Below are positions 1 through 5,962 of a stretch of 8,066 nucleotides of DNA, one piece after another. The position numbers and the translations under genes were made by a program. Below the pieces are notes generated by a model, which had not been told where the DNA came from, did no database searches, and saw only the letters and a list, made by a program, of their open reading frames with translations. The DNA comes from Pseudomonadota bacterium (GTDB lineage: Bacteria; Pseudomonadota; Alphaproteobacteria; Caulobacterales; Aquidulcibacteraceae), in assembly GCA_023461135.1 (NCBI GenBank), contig JAEWNX010000414.1, positions 1 to 8,066 on the forward strand, read 5' to 3'. The stretch's first letter is position 1. Each line of letters starts with the position of its first letter.

Positions 1-1044
1 CCCCCAACCCCCGCCCCGCAAGGGGGCGGGGGCTTAGATCCGGAAATACCCACCGGCACGCAGATGGTGAAGATCACCGTGCGCGATGCGCTGCGTGACG
101 CGATGGCGGAAGAAATGCGCGCGGACGACCGCGTCTTCGTCATGGGCGAAGAAGTCGCCGAGTATCAGGGCGCCTACAAAGTCACGCGCGAACTCCTGCA
201 AGAGTTCGGCCCCATGCGTGTTGTCGACACGCCCATCACAGAACACGGCTTCGCCGGCCTCGGCGTCGGCGCGGCGATGGCGGGGCTGAAGCCCATCGTC
301 GAGTTCATGACCTGGAATTTCGCGATGCAGGCGATCGACCAGATCATCAATTCCGCCGCCAAGACGCTCTACATGTCCGGCGGGCAGATCAAATCCAGCA
401 TCGTGTTTCGCGGGCCCAATGGCGCGGCCGCGCGCGTCGCTGCACAACACAGCCAGGATTATTCATCCTGGTACAGCCATGTCCCCGGCCTCATCGTCAT
501 CGCGCCGTACGATGCGGCGGATGCAAAAGGCCTGCTCAAAGCGGCGGTCCGCAATCCGAACCCCGTCGTCTTTCTTGAGCACGAGATGCTCTATGGCGTG
601 GAGTTCGAAATTCCCGACGTGAAGGATTGGGTCGTCCCGATCGGGAAAGCGAAGGTCCGTCGCGCGGGCGCCGATGTCACCATCACCGCGCACTCGCGCA
701 TGGTGGGCCTAGCGCTCAAGGCCGCCGACGAACTCGCCAAGGACGGCGTCGAAGCGGAAGTCATCGACCTGCGGACGCTGCGACCGCTCGACACCGCCAC
801 GATCCTCGAAAGCGTGAAGAAGACGAACCGCATCGTCACGGTGGAGGAGGGCTGGGGCCAAAACGGCGTCGGCGCCGAGATCTGCGCACGTGTGACGGCG
901 GAAGCGTTCGACTATCTCGACGCCCCGCCCACGCGCGTCCACCAAGTCGATGCGCCGCTCGCTTACGCCGCTAATCTCGAAGCGTTGGCGCTGCCGAACG
1001 TCGACAAGATCGTCGATGCGGTGAAGCAGGTGACCTACCGGTGA
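1..1044 (+). CDS. pdhB: Pyruvate dehydrogenase E1 component subunit beta, 5'-partial
   Basis: With E1-alpha this subunit forms the thiamine-diphosphate enzyme that decarboxylates pyruvate and passes the acetyl group to the E2 lipoyl arm; it acts in the cytoplasm. Counting from the ATG at 64, the transketolase-like core covers residues 1-326. It includes [12 protein letters not shown] (28-39), TPITEHGF with Glu60 matching the ThDP-activating Glu of human E1-beta, [14 protein letters not shown] [10 protein letters not shown] (84-93), AAQHSQ with His129, and a C-terminal domain from about 200. The reading frame stays open to base 1 and encodes a Pro/Gly linker followed by DPEIPTGTQ just before MVKITV. 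In alphaproteobacterial PdhB such an IPxGTxM segment joins an N-terminal lipoyl domain to the core. There is no Shine-Dalgarno before 64. I therefore take 64 as an internal Met, with the true start and a lipoyl domain left of the window (inference). The stop overlaps the next gene by 4 bases. Confidence 0.93.
   Translation, partial: PPTPAPQGGGGLDPEIPTGTQMVKITVRDALRDAMAEEMRADDRVFVMGEEVAEYQGAYKVTRELLQEFGPMRVVDTPITEHGFAGLGVGAAMAGLKPIVEFMTWNFAMQAIDQIINSAAKTLYMSGGQIKSSIVFRGPNGAAARVAAQHSQDYSSWYSHVPGLIVIAPYDAADAKGLLKAAVRNPNPVVFLEHEMLYGVEFEIPDVKDWVVPIGKAKVRRAGADVTITAHSRMVGLALKAADELAKDGVEAEVIDLRTLRPLDTATILESVKKTNRIVTVEEGWGQNGVGAEICARVTAEAFDYLDAPPTRVHQVDAPLAYAANLEALALPNVDKIVDAVKQVTYR
8..32. repeat. Perfect 10-bp GC inverted repeat in the pdhB linker region
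   Basis: The arms CCCCCGCCCC (8-17) and GGGGCGGGGG (23-32) flank a 5-base loop. In the pdhB frame the stretch encodes a Pro- and Gly-rich linker, which is compatible with a flexible tether between domains. If pdhB instead began at 64, this would be an intergenic hairpin, but no T-run follows it. The palindrome is seen directly; its function is unknown. Confidence 0.6.
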
Positions 1045-1454
1045 TCTATCGCGGCGCATGCCATTGCGGCGCGGTGCGCGCGGAGTACGAGACAGCCGAG
1101 CCTGTCCGTCTCCGCCAGGACGGCTGCGGCTTTTGCTCCACGCGCGGCGTGAAATCCGCATCCGATCCGGAAGGCTCGCTGCGCCTCACCTCGAGCATGC
1201 GCCTCAACCGCTATCGCTTCGGCCACAAGACGGCGGATTTCCTCATCTGCCCCAATTGCGGCACGTACGTCGCCACCAGCATGGAAAGCCCGCGCGGCCC
1301 CATCGGCGTCATCAACGTCATCGGCCTCAACATCGCGGAGCTGAAAAACCTCCCCGCCACGCTCACCAGCCTCGAAGGGGAGAGCGTCAGCGAGCGCATG
1401 CAGCGCCGCATCTCGCGCTGGACGCCGCTCAGCCTCTCGGAGCCTGCGCCATGA
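1041..1454 (+). CDS. GFA-family (CENP-V/GFA domain) small zinc protein
   Basis: A 137-aa protein of the glutathione-dependent formaldehyde-activating enzyme-like fold; members bind zinc through cysteines, and most have no proven substrate. Visible motifs are CHCGAV (Cys7, Cys9) and CPNCGTY (Cys70, Cys73), which fit the structural zinc site, and Cys29-x-x-Cys32. The second site of the family is normally C-x-C-x-x-C, as in the RACQCSFC form common in related proteins. Here it reads RQDGCGFC, so Asp27 stands where the first Cys is expected. The start is GTG at 1041, overlapping the pdhB stop as GTGA, which implies translational coupling; only a weak AGG lies upstream. The stop overlaps the next start as ATGA. 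A role linked to pyruvate dehydrogenase is suggested only by context. I am confident of the family, not of the reaction. Confidence 0.85.
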   Translation: MIYRGACHCGAVRAEYETAEPVRLRQDGCGFCSTRGVKSASDPEGSLRLTSSMRLNRYRFGHKTADFLICPNCGTYVATSMESPRGPIGVINVIGLNIAELKNLPATLTSLEGESVSERMQRRISRWTPLSLSEPAP

Positions 1455-1915
1455 TGAGCGAAGGCGAAGTCGTCGAGCAATTGGTCGAGTTCACCAACAT
1501 CCTGATGGTGGCGGTGTCGCTGATCTTTTCGATTGTTTCAGCGTATATCGTGGCGCTGAACTATTTCATCGGCTCGGCCAATTTCGCGGCTCGGCTTGGC
1601 AGCTTCCTGTTCATCACGCTCATCCTCGCGCTCCTGGTGGCCACGATGTTGGGCGCCTCGACCACGCACGCTGGGCTTATCGCGCGCCTGCAAGAGCTCG
1701 ACGCCGGGGGACAGCTCAGCGCCGCCGGCCGCTCCATCCTCGCCAACGCTGTGGTAGCCAACGCTGAGGGCGGCGCGAGCGTGGACGGCATAATCCGAAC
1801 CTTCGTGTGGATCGGCCTCGCCTTCGTCTATCTGGCGCTCGCCTATCTCACCTTCCTGCACCGCTGGACGCCCGACGCGATCCCGGTTTCGATCGAACAA
1901 AGGCCCGCCCGATGA
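1451..1915 (+). CDS. Three-helix membrane protein of unknown function inside the pdh operon
   Basis: A 154-aa protein I do not recognise. Hydrophobic segments at about residues 15-38, 48-68 and 115-136 predict three membrane helices. A soluble, Ala/Gly-rich loop (about 70-114, with Leu-Gln-Glu-Leu-Asp) lies between helices 2 and 3, and the tail (137-154) is polar. There is no cleavable signal peptide and no Cys. The ATG at 1451 is preceded by GGAG at 1439-1442, 8 bases away, and overlaps the upstream stop; a second ATG at 1454 is less well placed. Its own stop overlaps the pdhC start as ATGA (1912-1915). The coupling on both sides suggests it is made together with the PDH subunits, but no function follows from the sequence. 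Confidence 0.88.
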   Translation: MMSEGEVVEQLVEFTNILMVAVSLIFSIVSAYIVALNYFIGSANFAARLGSFLFITLILALLVATMLGASTTHAGLIARLQELDAGGQLSAAGRSILANAVVANAEGGASVDGIIRTFVWIGLAFVYLALAYLTFLHRWTPDAIPVSIEQRPAR

Positions 1916-3201
1916 CCGACATCACCATGCCCGCGCTCTCGCCAACGATGGAGGAGGGTAACCTCGCCAAGTGGCACGTGAAGGTTGGCGATACGATCGA
2001 GCCCGGCCAAGTCATCGCCGAGATCGAAACCGACAAGGCGACCATGGAAGTCGAAGCGGTCGATGAAGGGGTGATTGAAGCGCTGCTCGTCGAGGAAGGC
2101 GCGCAGGGTGTGAAGGTCAACACGCCGATAGCGCGGCTGAAGGGCGACGGCGAGGCAAAGCCGGCGCCGAAACAGGAAGCGAAAGCCGAACCAAGCGTCG
2201 CCAAAAAGCAACCCCCGGCGCCGTCATCAGAACGCAAGCCCACGCCGCAAACCGTCACCGCGAGCGCAACGCCTGGCGAACGCATCCTCGCCTCGCCGCT
2301 GGCGCGGCGTCTGGCTGAGCAGGGCGGCATCGATCTTGGCGGCCTGAAAGGCTCCGGCCCGAACGGCCGCATCGTCAAAGCTGACGTGGATGCCGCCGCG
2401 ACGTCGCCGCGTGCAGCGCAAGGGCCGCAGCAATCGCGTGAAGTCACCCGTCCAGGCGCGGCGCAGGCCCCCGCGCCGTTCAAATCGCTGGAGAGCCAGG
2501 GCATCCGTCCGGGCAGCTACGATCTCGTGCCGCTCGACCTCATGCGCAAAACCATCGCCAAGCGCATGACGGATTCGTTCCGCGACGTGCCGCACTTCCC
2601 GCTGACCATCGACGTCGAGCTCGACGCGTTGCTCAAAGCGCGCGGCGAGATCAACAAGCGCTTCGCCGACAGCGGAGTGAAAATCTCTGTCAACGACATG
2701 TGCATCAAGGCCGCCGCGCTCGCGCTGAAGCTGGTGCCGGAAGCCAACGCCAGTTACACGCCGGACGGCATCGCGCTGCACCACCACGCCGATATCGGCG
2801 TCGCCGTCGCCATTCCGCACGGCCTGATCACGCCGATCATCTGGGCCGCCGAGACCAAGGGCCTCGCGCAAATATCGCATGAAATGGCCGATCTGGCGGA
2901 TCGCGCGCGCAACAGGAAGCTGAAGCCCGAGGAATATCAGGGCGGCACCTTCACGATCTCCAACATGGGCATGATGGGCATCAAGGAATTCGCGTCGATC
3001 ATCAACGAGCCGCACGGCATGATCATGTCGATCGGCGCCGGCGAGAAACGCCCCGTCGTCAAGAACGACGCGCTGGCCATCGCCACGATGATGAGCGTCA
3101 CGGTGACCTGCGATCACCGCGTCGTCGATGGCGCGCTCGGCGCCGCGTTCTTGAAGGCGTTCAAGAGCTTCCTGGAAGACCCAATGGCGATGCTGCTCTA
3201 G
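1912..3201 (+). CDS. pdhC: Dihydrolipoyllysine acetyltransferase, E2 of pyruvate dehydrogenase
   Basis: The core of the PDH complex: it moves the acetyl group from E1 through lipoyl-lysine to CoA. The 429 residues show one lipoyl domain (about 1-77, lipoylation Lys42 in ETDKATMEV), a Lys/Pro/Ala linker (about 80-122), an E1/E3-binding domain (about 125-160, [11 protein letters not shown]...GSGPNGRI), a second Ala/Pro linker, and the catalytic domain (about 200-429). The catalytic motif DHRVVDGA is at 401-408 with His402 and Asp406. The length is usual for alphaproteobacterial E2. I start at the ATG at 1912 because [13 protein letters not shown] is the conserved E2 N-terminus, with AAAGG 8 bases upstream; an in-frame ATG at 1807 lies inside the previous gene and would add a tail unlike E2. 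It is coupled to the upstream gene by a 4-base overlap and ends 29 bases from a convergent gene. Confidence 0.97.
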   Translation: MTDITMPALSPTMEEGNLAKWHVKVGDTIEPGQVIAEIETDKATMEVEAVDEGVIEALLVEEGAQGVKVNTPIARLKGDGEAKPAPKQEAKAEPSVAKKQPPAPSSERKPTPQTVTASATPGERILASPLARRLAEQGGIDLGGLKGSGPNGRIVKADVDAAATSPRAAQGPQQSREVTRPGAAQAPAPFKSLESQGIRPGSYDLVPLDLMRKTIAKRMTDSFRDVPHFPLTIDVELDALLKARGEINKRFADSGVKISVNDMCIKAAALALKLVPEANASYTPDGIALHHHADIGVAVAIPHGLITPIIWAAETKGLAQISHEMADLADRARNRKLKPEEYQGGTFTISNMGMMGIKEFASIINEPHGMIMSIGAGEKRPVVKNDALAIATMMSVTVTCDHRVVDGALGAAFLKAFKSFLEDPMAMLL

Positions 3202-3203
3202 CT

Positions 3204-3219
3204 TTGCCGACGACGGCAA
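3204..3219. terminator. Possible weak bidirectional terminator hairpin between pdhC and the rnk-like gene
   Basis: TTGCCG (3204-3209), a 4-base loop and CGGCAA (3214-3219) form a perfect 6-bp stem starting 2 bases after the pdhC stop. A second outer pair, CTAGC (3198-3202) with GCTAG (3230-3234), contains the stop codons of both convergent genes. There is no T-run on either strand, so this is not a canonical intrinsic terminator. The location between tail-to-tail genes is the main argument. Confidence 0.35.
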
Positions 3220-3230
3220 TCGCCAGCGGG

Positions 3231-3638
3231 CTAGCGCGCGGCCGCCACTTCGCTCCTGACTTGTTCGAGGGCGATCCGGTGCGTGACGCCGTCGTCCGCG
3301 GCCCAGTCGATCGCCTGGCCCTCGGCCAGCCCAAGCAGCATCGCGCCGACGGGGGTCAGCACCGAAATCCTGTGTTTCGCGAAATCGGCCGTCTGCGGAT
3401 AGACGAGCGTGTAATCGCGATAGAGCGAGTCGTTGTAGGTGAAGGTCGCAACGCTGCCGATGCCGACGACGAACTGCGGCAATTGAGGCACGACCTTCGC
3501 GCGCGCGAGCTCCTCGAACAGCAGCACAGCACCCGGCGCCTTGTCCAAGGCGGCGAGCGCCAAGTCCGTCAGCAGGTCGTGATCTGCTTCGGCTACGGTT
3601 ATCGGCGTGCGCCGTTGTAGGGTTTCGCGCGTGGACAT
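3231..3638 (-). CDS. rnk: Rnk/GreA-GreB C-terminal domain protein (nucleoside diphosphate kinase regulator-like)
   Basis: A 135-aa cytoplasmic protein. Residues 10-50 look like the short helical N-terminal region of Rnk. Residues 57-131 match the FKBP-like GreA/GreB C-terminal domain: VGIGSVATFTY, then DYTLVYPQTAD, then ISVLTPVGAMLLGLAEGQAIDW (about 58-112). Rnk proteins bind RNA polymerase near the secondary channel but lack the long GreA coiled coil, and in enterobacteria and pseudomonads Rnk affects nucleoside diphosphate kinase levels. Which role applies here is not shown. I chose the ATG at 3638 because CGGAG (3646-3650 on the + map) sits 7 bases upstream; an in-frame start at 3665 has no such site. 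It lies convergent to pdhC and downstream of the antiporter gene on the same strand, but 200 bases away. Confidence 0.85.
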   Translation of the reverse strand: MSTRETLQRRTPITVAEADHDLLTDLALAALDKAPGAVLLFEELARAKVVPQLPQFVVGIGSVATFTYNDSLYRDYTLVYPQTADFAKHRISVLTPVGAMLLGLAEGQAIDWAADDGVTHRIALEQVRSEVAAAR

Positions 3639-3645
3639 GACAAAT

Positions 3646-3650
3646 CTCCG
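3646..3650 (-). promoter_or_regulatory. Ribosome binding site of the rnk-like gene
   Basis: CGGAG on the minus strand, 7 bases before the ATG at 3638. It decides this start over the upstream in-frame start at 3665. Confidence 0.7.
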
Positions 3651-3719
3651 AGCGGGCACGATCACGTGCAGCTCGCCAAGGTCTTCTTTGTTTTTATGAC
3701 GTGTAAGCGTGTGCAGGGC

Positions 3720-3746
3720 CCCCTAGCCGTCAGACGCAGCTAGGGG
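3720..3746. terminator. Strong stem-loop between the antiporter and rnk-like genes
   Basis: CCCCTAGC (3720-3727) pairs perfectly with GCTAGGGG (3739-3746). Inside, CGT (3728-3730) can pair with ACG (3734-3736), extending the stem with a 2-base bulge. A second small hairpin, CGCGA/TCGCG with loop TTGG, lies at 3754-3767. On the minus strand both are downstream of the antiporter stop and upstream of the rnk-like gene, so they could end the antiporter transcript. No T-run follows on either strand, so it may instead be a processing or protein-binding site. The remainder of the 3639-3838 spacer has an AT-richer patch at about 3683-3700 and no gene I can support. Confidence 0.45.
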
Positions 3747-3838
3747 TTAGGCGCGCGATTGGTCGCGTCGGCCATACATTGCGCGGAGGGAAAGAGCGCG
3801 TTCCATGTCTCATGATATTGGTCTCACGCGCCGGCAAG

Positions 3839-5035
3839 TCAACCCGTGCCGCCGCTGCGCCGTTCCCGCCACGTCTCCACGGCGCGAAACAAAAATGGGT
3901 TCAGAGCGATCGAGATCAACGCTCCGCCAAGGATGAGGTTGTAGGTCTCCATCGACAGGAGTTCTAACCGCCGACCCATGTCCGCGAGCACGAACGAGAA
4001 TTCGCCGATCTGAGCCAGGGCGACCGCCACCAGCAAGCTCGTCTCCAGCGGCAGCCGAAACAAAGACGTGATCGCGAAGGCGGCCAAGCCCTTGCCTATC
4101 ACGATAATGGCCACGACGCCGGCGACCCCGGCGGGAGACCGCGCCAGCGTCATCGGGTCGAACAACATGCCAACCGAGACGAAGAACAGCACCGCGAAAG
4201 TGTCGCGCAGCGGCTGCGAATCTTCGGCGATGCTGTGCGTGAATTTACTGCGGTTGAGTACGACGCCGGCGAGGAAGGCGCCCAGCGCGAACGAGGCCTG
4301 GAAAAGGAAGTAGGCGATGAACGCGACGCCCAGAGCCAGAGAAAGTGTTCCGAGCGACATGAGCTCGCGCGACCGCAGATGCGCCACACGCACGATCAGC
4401 CACGGGAACAATCGCGCCCCGACCAGCAGCATCAGGGCGACGAACGCGCCGATTTTAAGCGCCGTCAATCCAAACGCCGTCAAGGTTTCGCGCGTCGATC
4501 CCGTGTCGCCGTGCGCCATCGCCGCCAGCAACGGCAGCAGGACGATCGCAAGAACGATGGCGATGTCCTCGATCACGAGCCAGCCGACGCTGATGCGCCC
4601 GTTTTCGGTCTTCAAGAGCTTCCGGTCCTCCAGTTCGCGAAGCAGGACCACGGTGGAAGCGACTGAAAGCGAAAAACCGAGCATCAGGCTCTCGGCGGCC
4701 CCCATGCCCATGAGCGTGCCGACCAGATAGCCGAGCGTAGTTGCGACGCCCATCTGCACGAGCGCTCCCGGCAGCGCGACGAGCCGCACGGACCAGAGGT
4801 CGGCGAGCGAGAACTTCAGCCCCACGCCGAACATCAGAAGGATGACGCCAATCTCCGCGAGCTGCAGAGCCAGATTGGTGTCACCGACAAAACCCGGGGT
4901 GAACGGACCGACCGCGACGCCGGCCAGCAGATAGCCGAGTATCGGCGAAAGCCGGAATCGGCGCGCCACCGCGCCGAGGATGAATGCGAGAACGATCGCC
5001 GCGCAAAGCGTCGAGATTAGGCCATAGCTTTCCAT
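3839..5035 (-). CDS. Monovalent cation:proton antiporter, YbaL/KefB-like (CPA2), membrane domain only
   Basis: A 398-aa inner-membrane protein expected to exchange K+ or Na+ for H+. About 12 hydrophobic segments span residues 5-385. Family motifs are PILGYLLAGVAVGPFTPGF (31-49), ELGVILLMFGVGL-like EIGVILLMFGVGL (61-73), SVASTVVLLRELE (124-136, the unwound-helix region), GWLVIEDI with Glu156/Asp157 (151-158), SFALGAFLAGVVL (248-260), PLRDTFAVLFFVSVGMLFDP (275-294) and ALAQIGEFSFVLA (339-351). It resembles E. coli YbaL most, but YbaL has about 558 residues with a C-terminal TrkA-N/RCK nucleotide-binding domain. Here the protein ends about 18 residues after the last helix, and the 200 bases downstream have no room for that domain. 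The ATG at 5035 has a modest TTAGG upstream. It is divergent from the 74-aa gene at 5138. Ion and gating are unknown. Confidence 0.9.
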   Translation of the reverse strand: MESYGLISTLCAAIVLAFILGAVARRFRLSPILGYLLAGVAVGPFTPGFVGDTNLALQLAEIGVILLMFGVGLKFSLADLWSVRLVALPGALVQMGVATTLGYLVGTLMGMGAAESLMLGFSLSVASTVVLLRELEDRKLLKTENGRISVGWLVIEDIAIVLAIVLLPLLAAMAHGDTGSTRETLTAFGLTALKIGAFVALMLLVGARLFPWLIVRVAHLRSRELMSLGTLSLALGVAFIAYFLFQASFALGAFLAGVVLNRSKFTHSIAEDSQPLRDTFAVLFFVSVGMLFDPMTLARSPAGVAGVVAIIVIGKGLAAFAITSLFRLPLETSLLVAVALAQIGEFSFVLADMGRRLELLSMETYNLILGGALISIALNPFLFRAVETWRERRSGGTG

Positions 5036-5124
5036 CGCGACCTAAGTGCAAGCCGACGCGCCCAAGCGCAACCCGCGCGCCCGTAGAGATGTCGCGCGGC
5101 CGTGGCTCTGTGCTAGTGTGCGCG

Positions 5125-5131
5125 AAGGAGG
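5125..5131 (+). promoter_or_regulatory. Consensus ribosome binding site
   Basis: AAGGAGG, the full anti-16S match, lies 6 bases before the ATG at 5138. It fixes that start over an in-frame GTG at 5132, which overlaps the site's edge. It is the strongest such site in the window. Confidence 0.85.
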
Positions 5132-5137
5132 GTGCGT

Positions 5138-5362
5138 ATGCCCGAAGTGATCATGTCGGTCGGGAAGGCGCTGATTTCGCGCGAAGAGACCGCGCCATTG
5201 TTTGAAGTGCGCGCAGATAGCGCCAGCGGCGGGGCGTTGATCGGCGAGCTCACGGTCTCGACGGGCGGCGTGCGCTGGCGGGTCGCGCGCACGCAGTCGG
5301 CGCATTTCCTGTCTTGGGAACGCTTTAGCGCGCTGATGGAGTCGCAGCCGCGGGAGACGTGA
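5138..5362 (+). CDS. Small conserved-looking protein of unknown function (74 aa)
   Basis: I do not recognise a named family. The 74-residue soluble protein has an N-terminal part with alternating polar and hydrophobic residues, a beta-like GELTVSTGGVRWRVA (36-50), and a C-terminal LSWERFSALME (58-68) that is likely helical. Small bacterial proteins with a G-x-L-x-(V/I)-S-x-G-x-(V/I)-x-W segment followed by a LSW-x-x-F-x-x-LM ending are familiar to me, but I cannot name a function. There is no signal peptide, Cys or membrane segment. The near-perfect Shine-Dalgarno and the start of the 102-bp divergent spacer from the antiporter gene support a real, well-translated gene. A possible TAGTGT -10 at 5114-5119 lacks a good -35. 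Confidence 0.72.
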   Translation: MPEVIMSVGKALISREETAPLFEVRADSASGGALIGELTVSTGGVRWRVARTQSAHFLSWERFSALMESQPRET

Positions 5363-5410
5363 CGCGGCGGCGGATGAAGGCGTCCGCGGTCCCGCCTTGC
5401 CAATTGTCGC

Positions 5411-5429
5411 AGCGCTGTGGAGCGCTGTG
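5411..5429 (+). repeat. Two 9-bp direct repeats with 10-bp spacing
   Basis: AGCGCTGTG occurs at 5411-5419 and again at 5421-5429. The copies are one helical turn apart, and each contains the palindrome AGCGCT. The pair sits directly upstream of TATGAT (5432-5437), the best -10-like hexamer in the spacer before the membrane-protein gene. This looks like a place for a regulator to bind, which is inference from position and spacing only. Confidence 0.5.
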
Positions 5430-5431
5430 CA

Positions 5432-5437
5432 TATGAT
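5432..5437 (+). promoter_or_regulatory. Possible -10 element for the 5488-6604 gene pair
   Basis: TATGAT matches 5 of 6 bases of the sigma-70 -10. No -35 hexamer sits at the usual 16-18 bp: TTGTCG at 5404-5409 is 22 bases away. A GC hairpin, CGCGG/CCGCG (5440-5444 with 5449-5453), would lie near the transcript start. Confidence 0.25.
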
Positions 5438-5487
5438 CTCGCGGTTCCCCGCGACGCAGGCTAGCTTCCGTCGAGGGAAGGGGGATC

Positions 5488-5943
5488 ATGCCCGAAGAGC
5501 TGATCGCGACCGCCGGGCTTTGGTTCTTCGCCGCCTGCGCCGCAGCATTCGCCGCCGTGTTCGTGGAGCAGGCGGGCGCGGCGCGTTCGCCGGAGGAAGA
5601 CGGTGAGCGCAAGGGCGGCGCGGCCGCGCTGATGCTGATGCTCGCGTCGTTGCTGACGCCCGGCCTCTTGCTGCTGCACGGCTTCTTCCTCACCGCGGCG
5701 GTCGATACGCTGCAGCGCATCTGGATCATGGCTGCGCCGGTTGCGGCGATCCTGTTGGGCTCCATCTTCGGCGCCATCTTGGGCGCGCTCGCCCGCGGCG
5801 CTGCGCCAACCATGCGCAAACTTGCCCTGCCGCTCGCGTTCGCCGCGCTGGCGCTTACCCTTTACGCCGCATCGCCCAGCATCGTTGCGCTGGCGAACAG
5901 CCTGCAGGATGGCGTCCTGGAATTGCCGGTGCGTCCGGTCTGA
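5488..5943 (+). CDS. Four-helix integral membrane protein of unknown function
   Basis: A 151-aa protein I do not recognise. Hydrophobic segments at about 8-27, 45-66, 78-102 and 112-130 predict four membrane helices. A charged loop between helices 1 and 2 (about 31-43: Arg, Glu-Glu-Asp, Glu-Arg-Lys) and a positive patch after helix 3 (Arg103, Arg110, Lys111) suggest how it sits in the membrane. Helix 3 is Gly/Ala-rich with small-residue spacing (GSIFGAILGAL, 91-101), as in packed helices. The ATG at 5488 follows a G-rich AAGGGGG-type site a few bases upstream. The stop is 19 bases before the marC start, so the two are probably one transcript. No catalytic or transport motif is seen. Confidence 0.82.
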   Translation: MPEELIATAGLWFFAACAAAFAAVFVEQAGAARSPEEDGERKGGAAALMLMLASLLTPGLLLLHGFFLTAAVDTLQRIWIMAAPVAAILLGSIFGAILGALARGAAPTMRKLALPLAFAALALTLYAASPSIVALANSLQDGVLELPVRPV

Positions 5944-5962
5944 ATCGGCTTAAGAGAGCGGC

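Noticed and set aside
1807..1911. In-frame N-terminal extension of pdhC from the ATG at 1807
   Set aside because: It would overlap the upstream gene by more than 100 bases and add 35 residues before the conserved lipoyl-domain N-terminus at 1912.
2227..3219. Long minus-strand open frame (330 codons) antisense to pdhC
   Set aside because: It lies entirely opposite the well-supported E2 gene, has the Arg/Ala/Asp/His-rich composition of a shadow frame in G+C-rich DNA, and shows no domain.
3779..3967. Plus-strand 62-codon open frame across the antiporter stop
   Set aside because: It overlaps the antiporter coding end on the other strand and shows no recognisable domain.
5111..5119. Extended -10 promoter (TGCTAGTGT) before the 74-aa gene
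   Set aside because: It matches only half of the -10 consensus, with no -35 at proper distance; too weak to list as a site.
5370..5387. Hairpin GCGGA/TCCGC after the 74-aa gene as a terminator
   Set aside because: It has only 5 bp with an 8-base loop and no T-run, which is expected by chance in such G+C-rich DNA.
5325..5819. Minus-strand open frame (164 codons) opposite the four-helix membrane gene
   Set aside because: Its Ser/Ala/Pro/Arg-rich low-complexity translation is typical of a shadow; the + strand frame has clear membrane helices and a start with a ribosome binding site.
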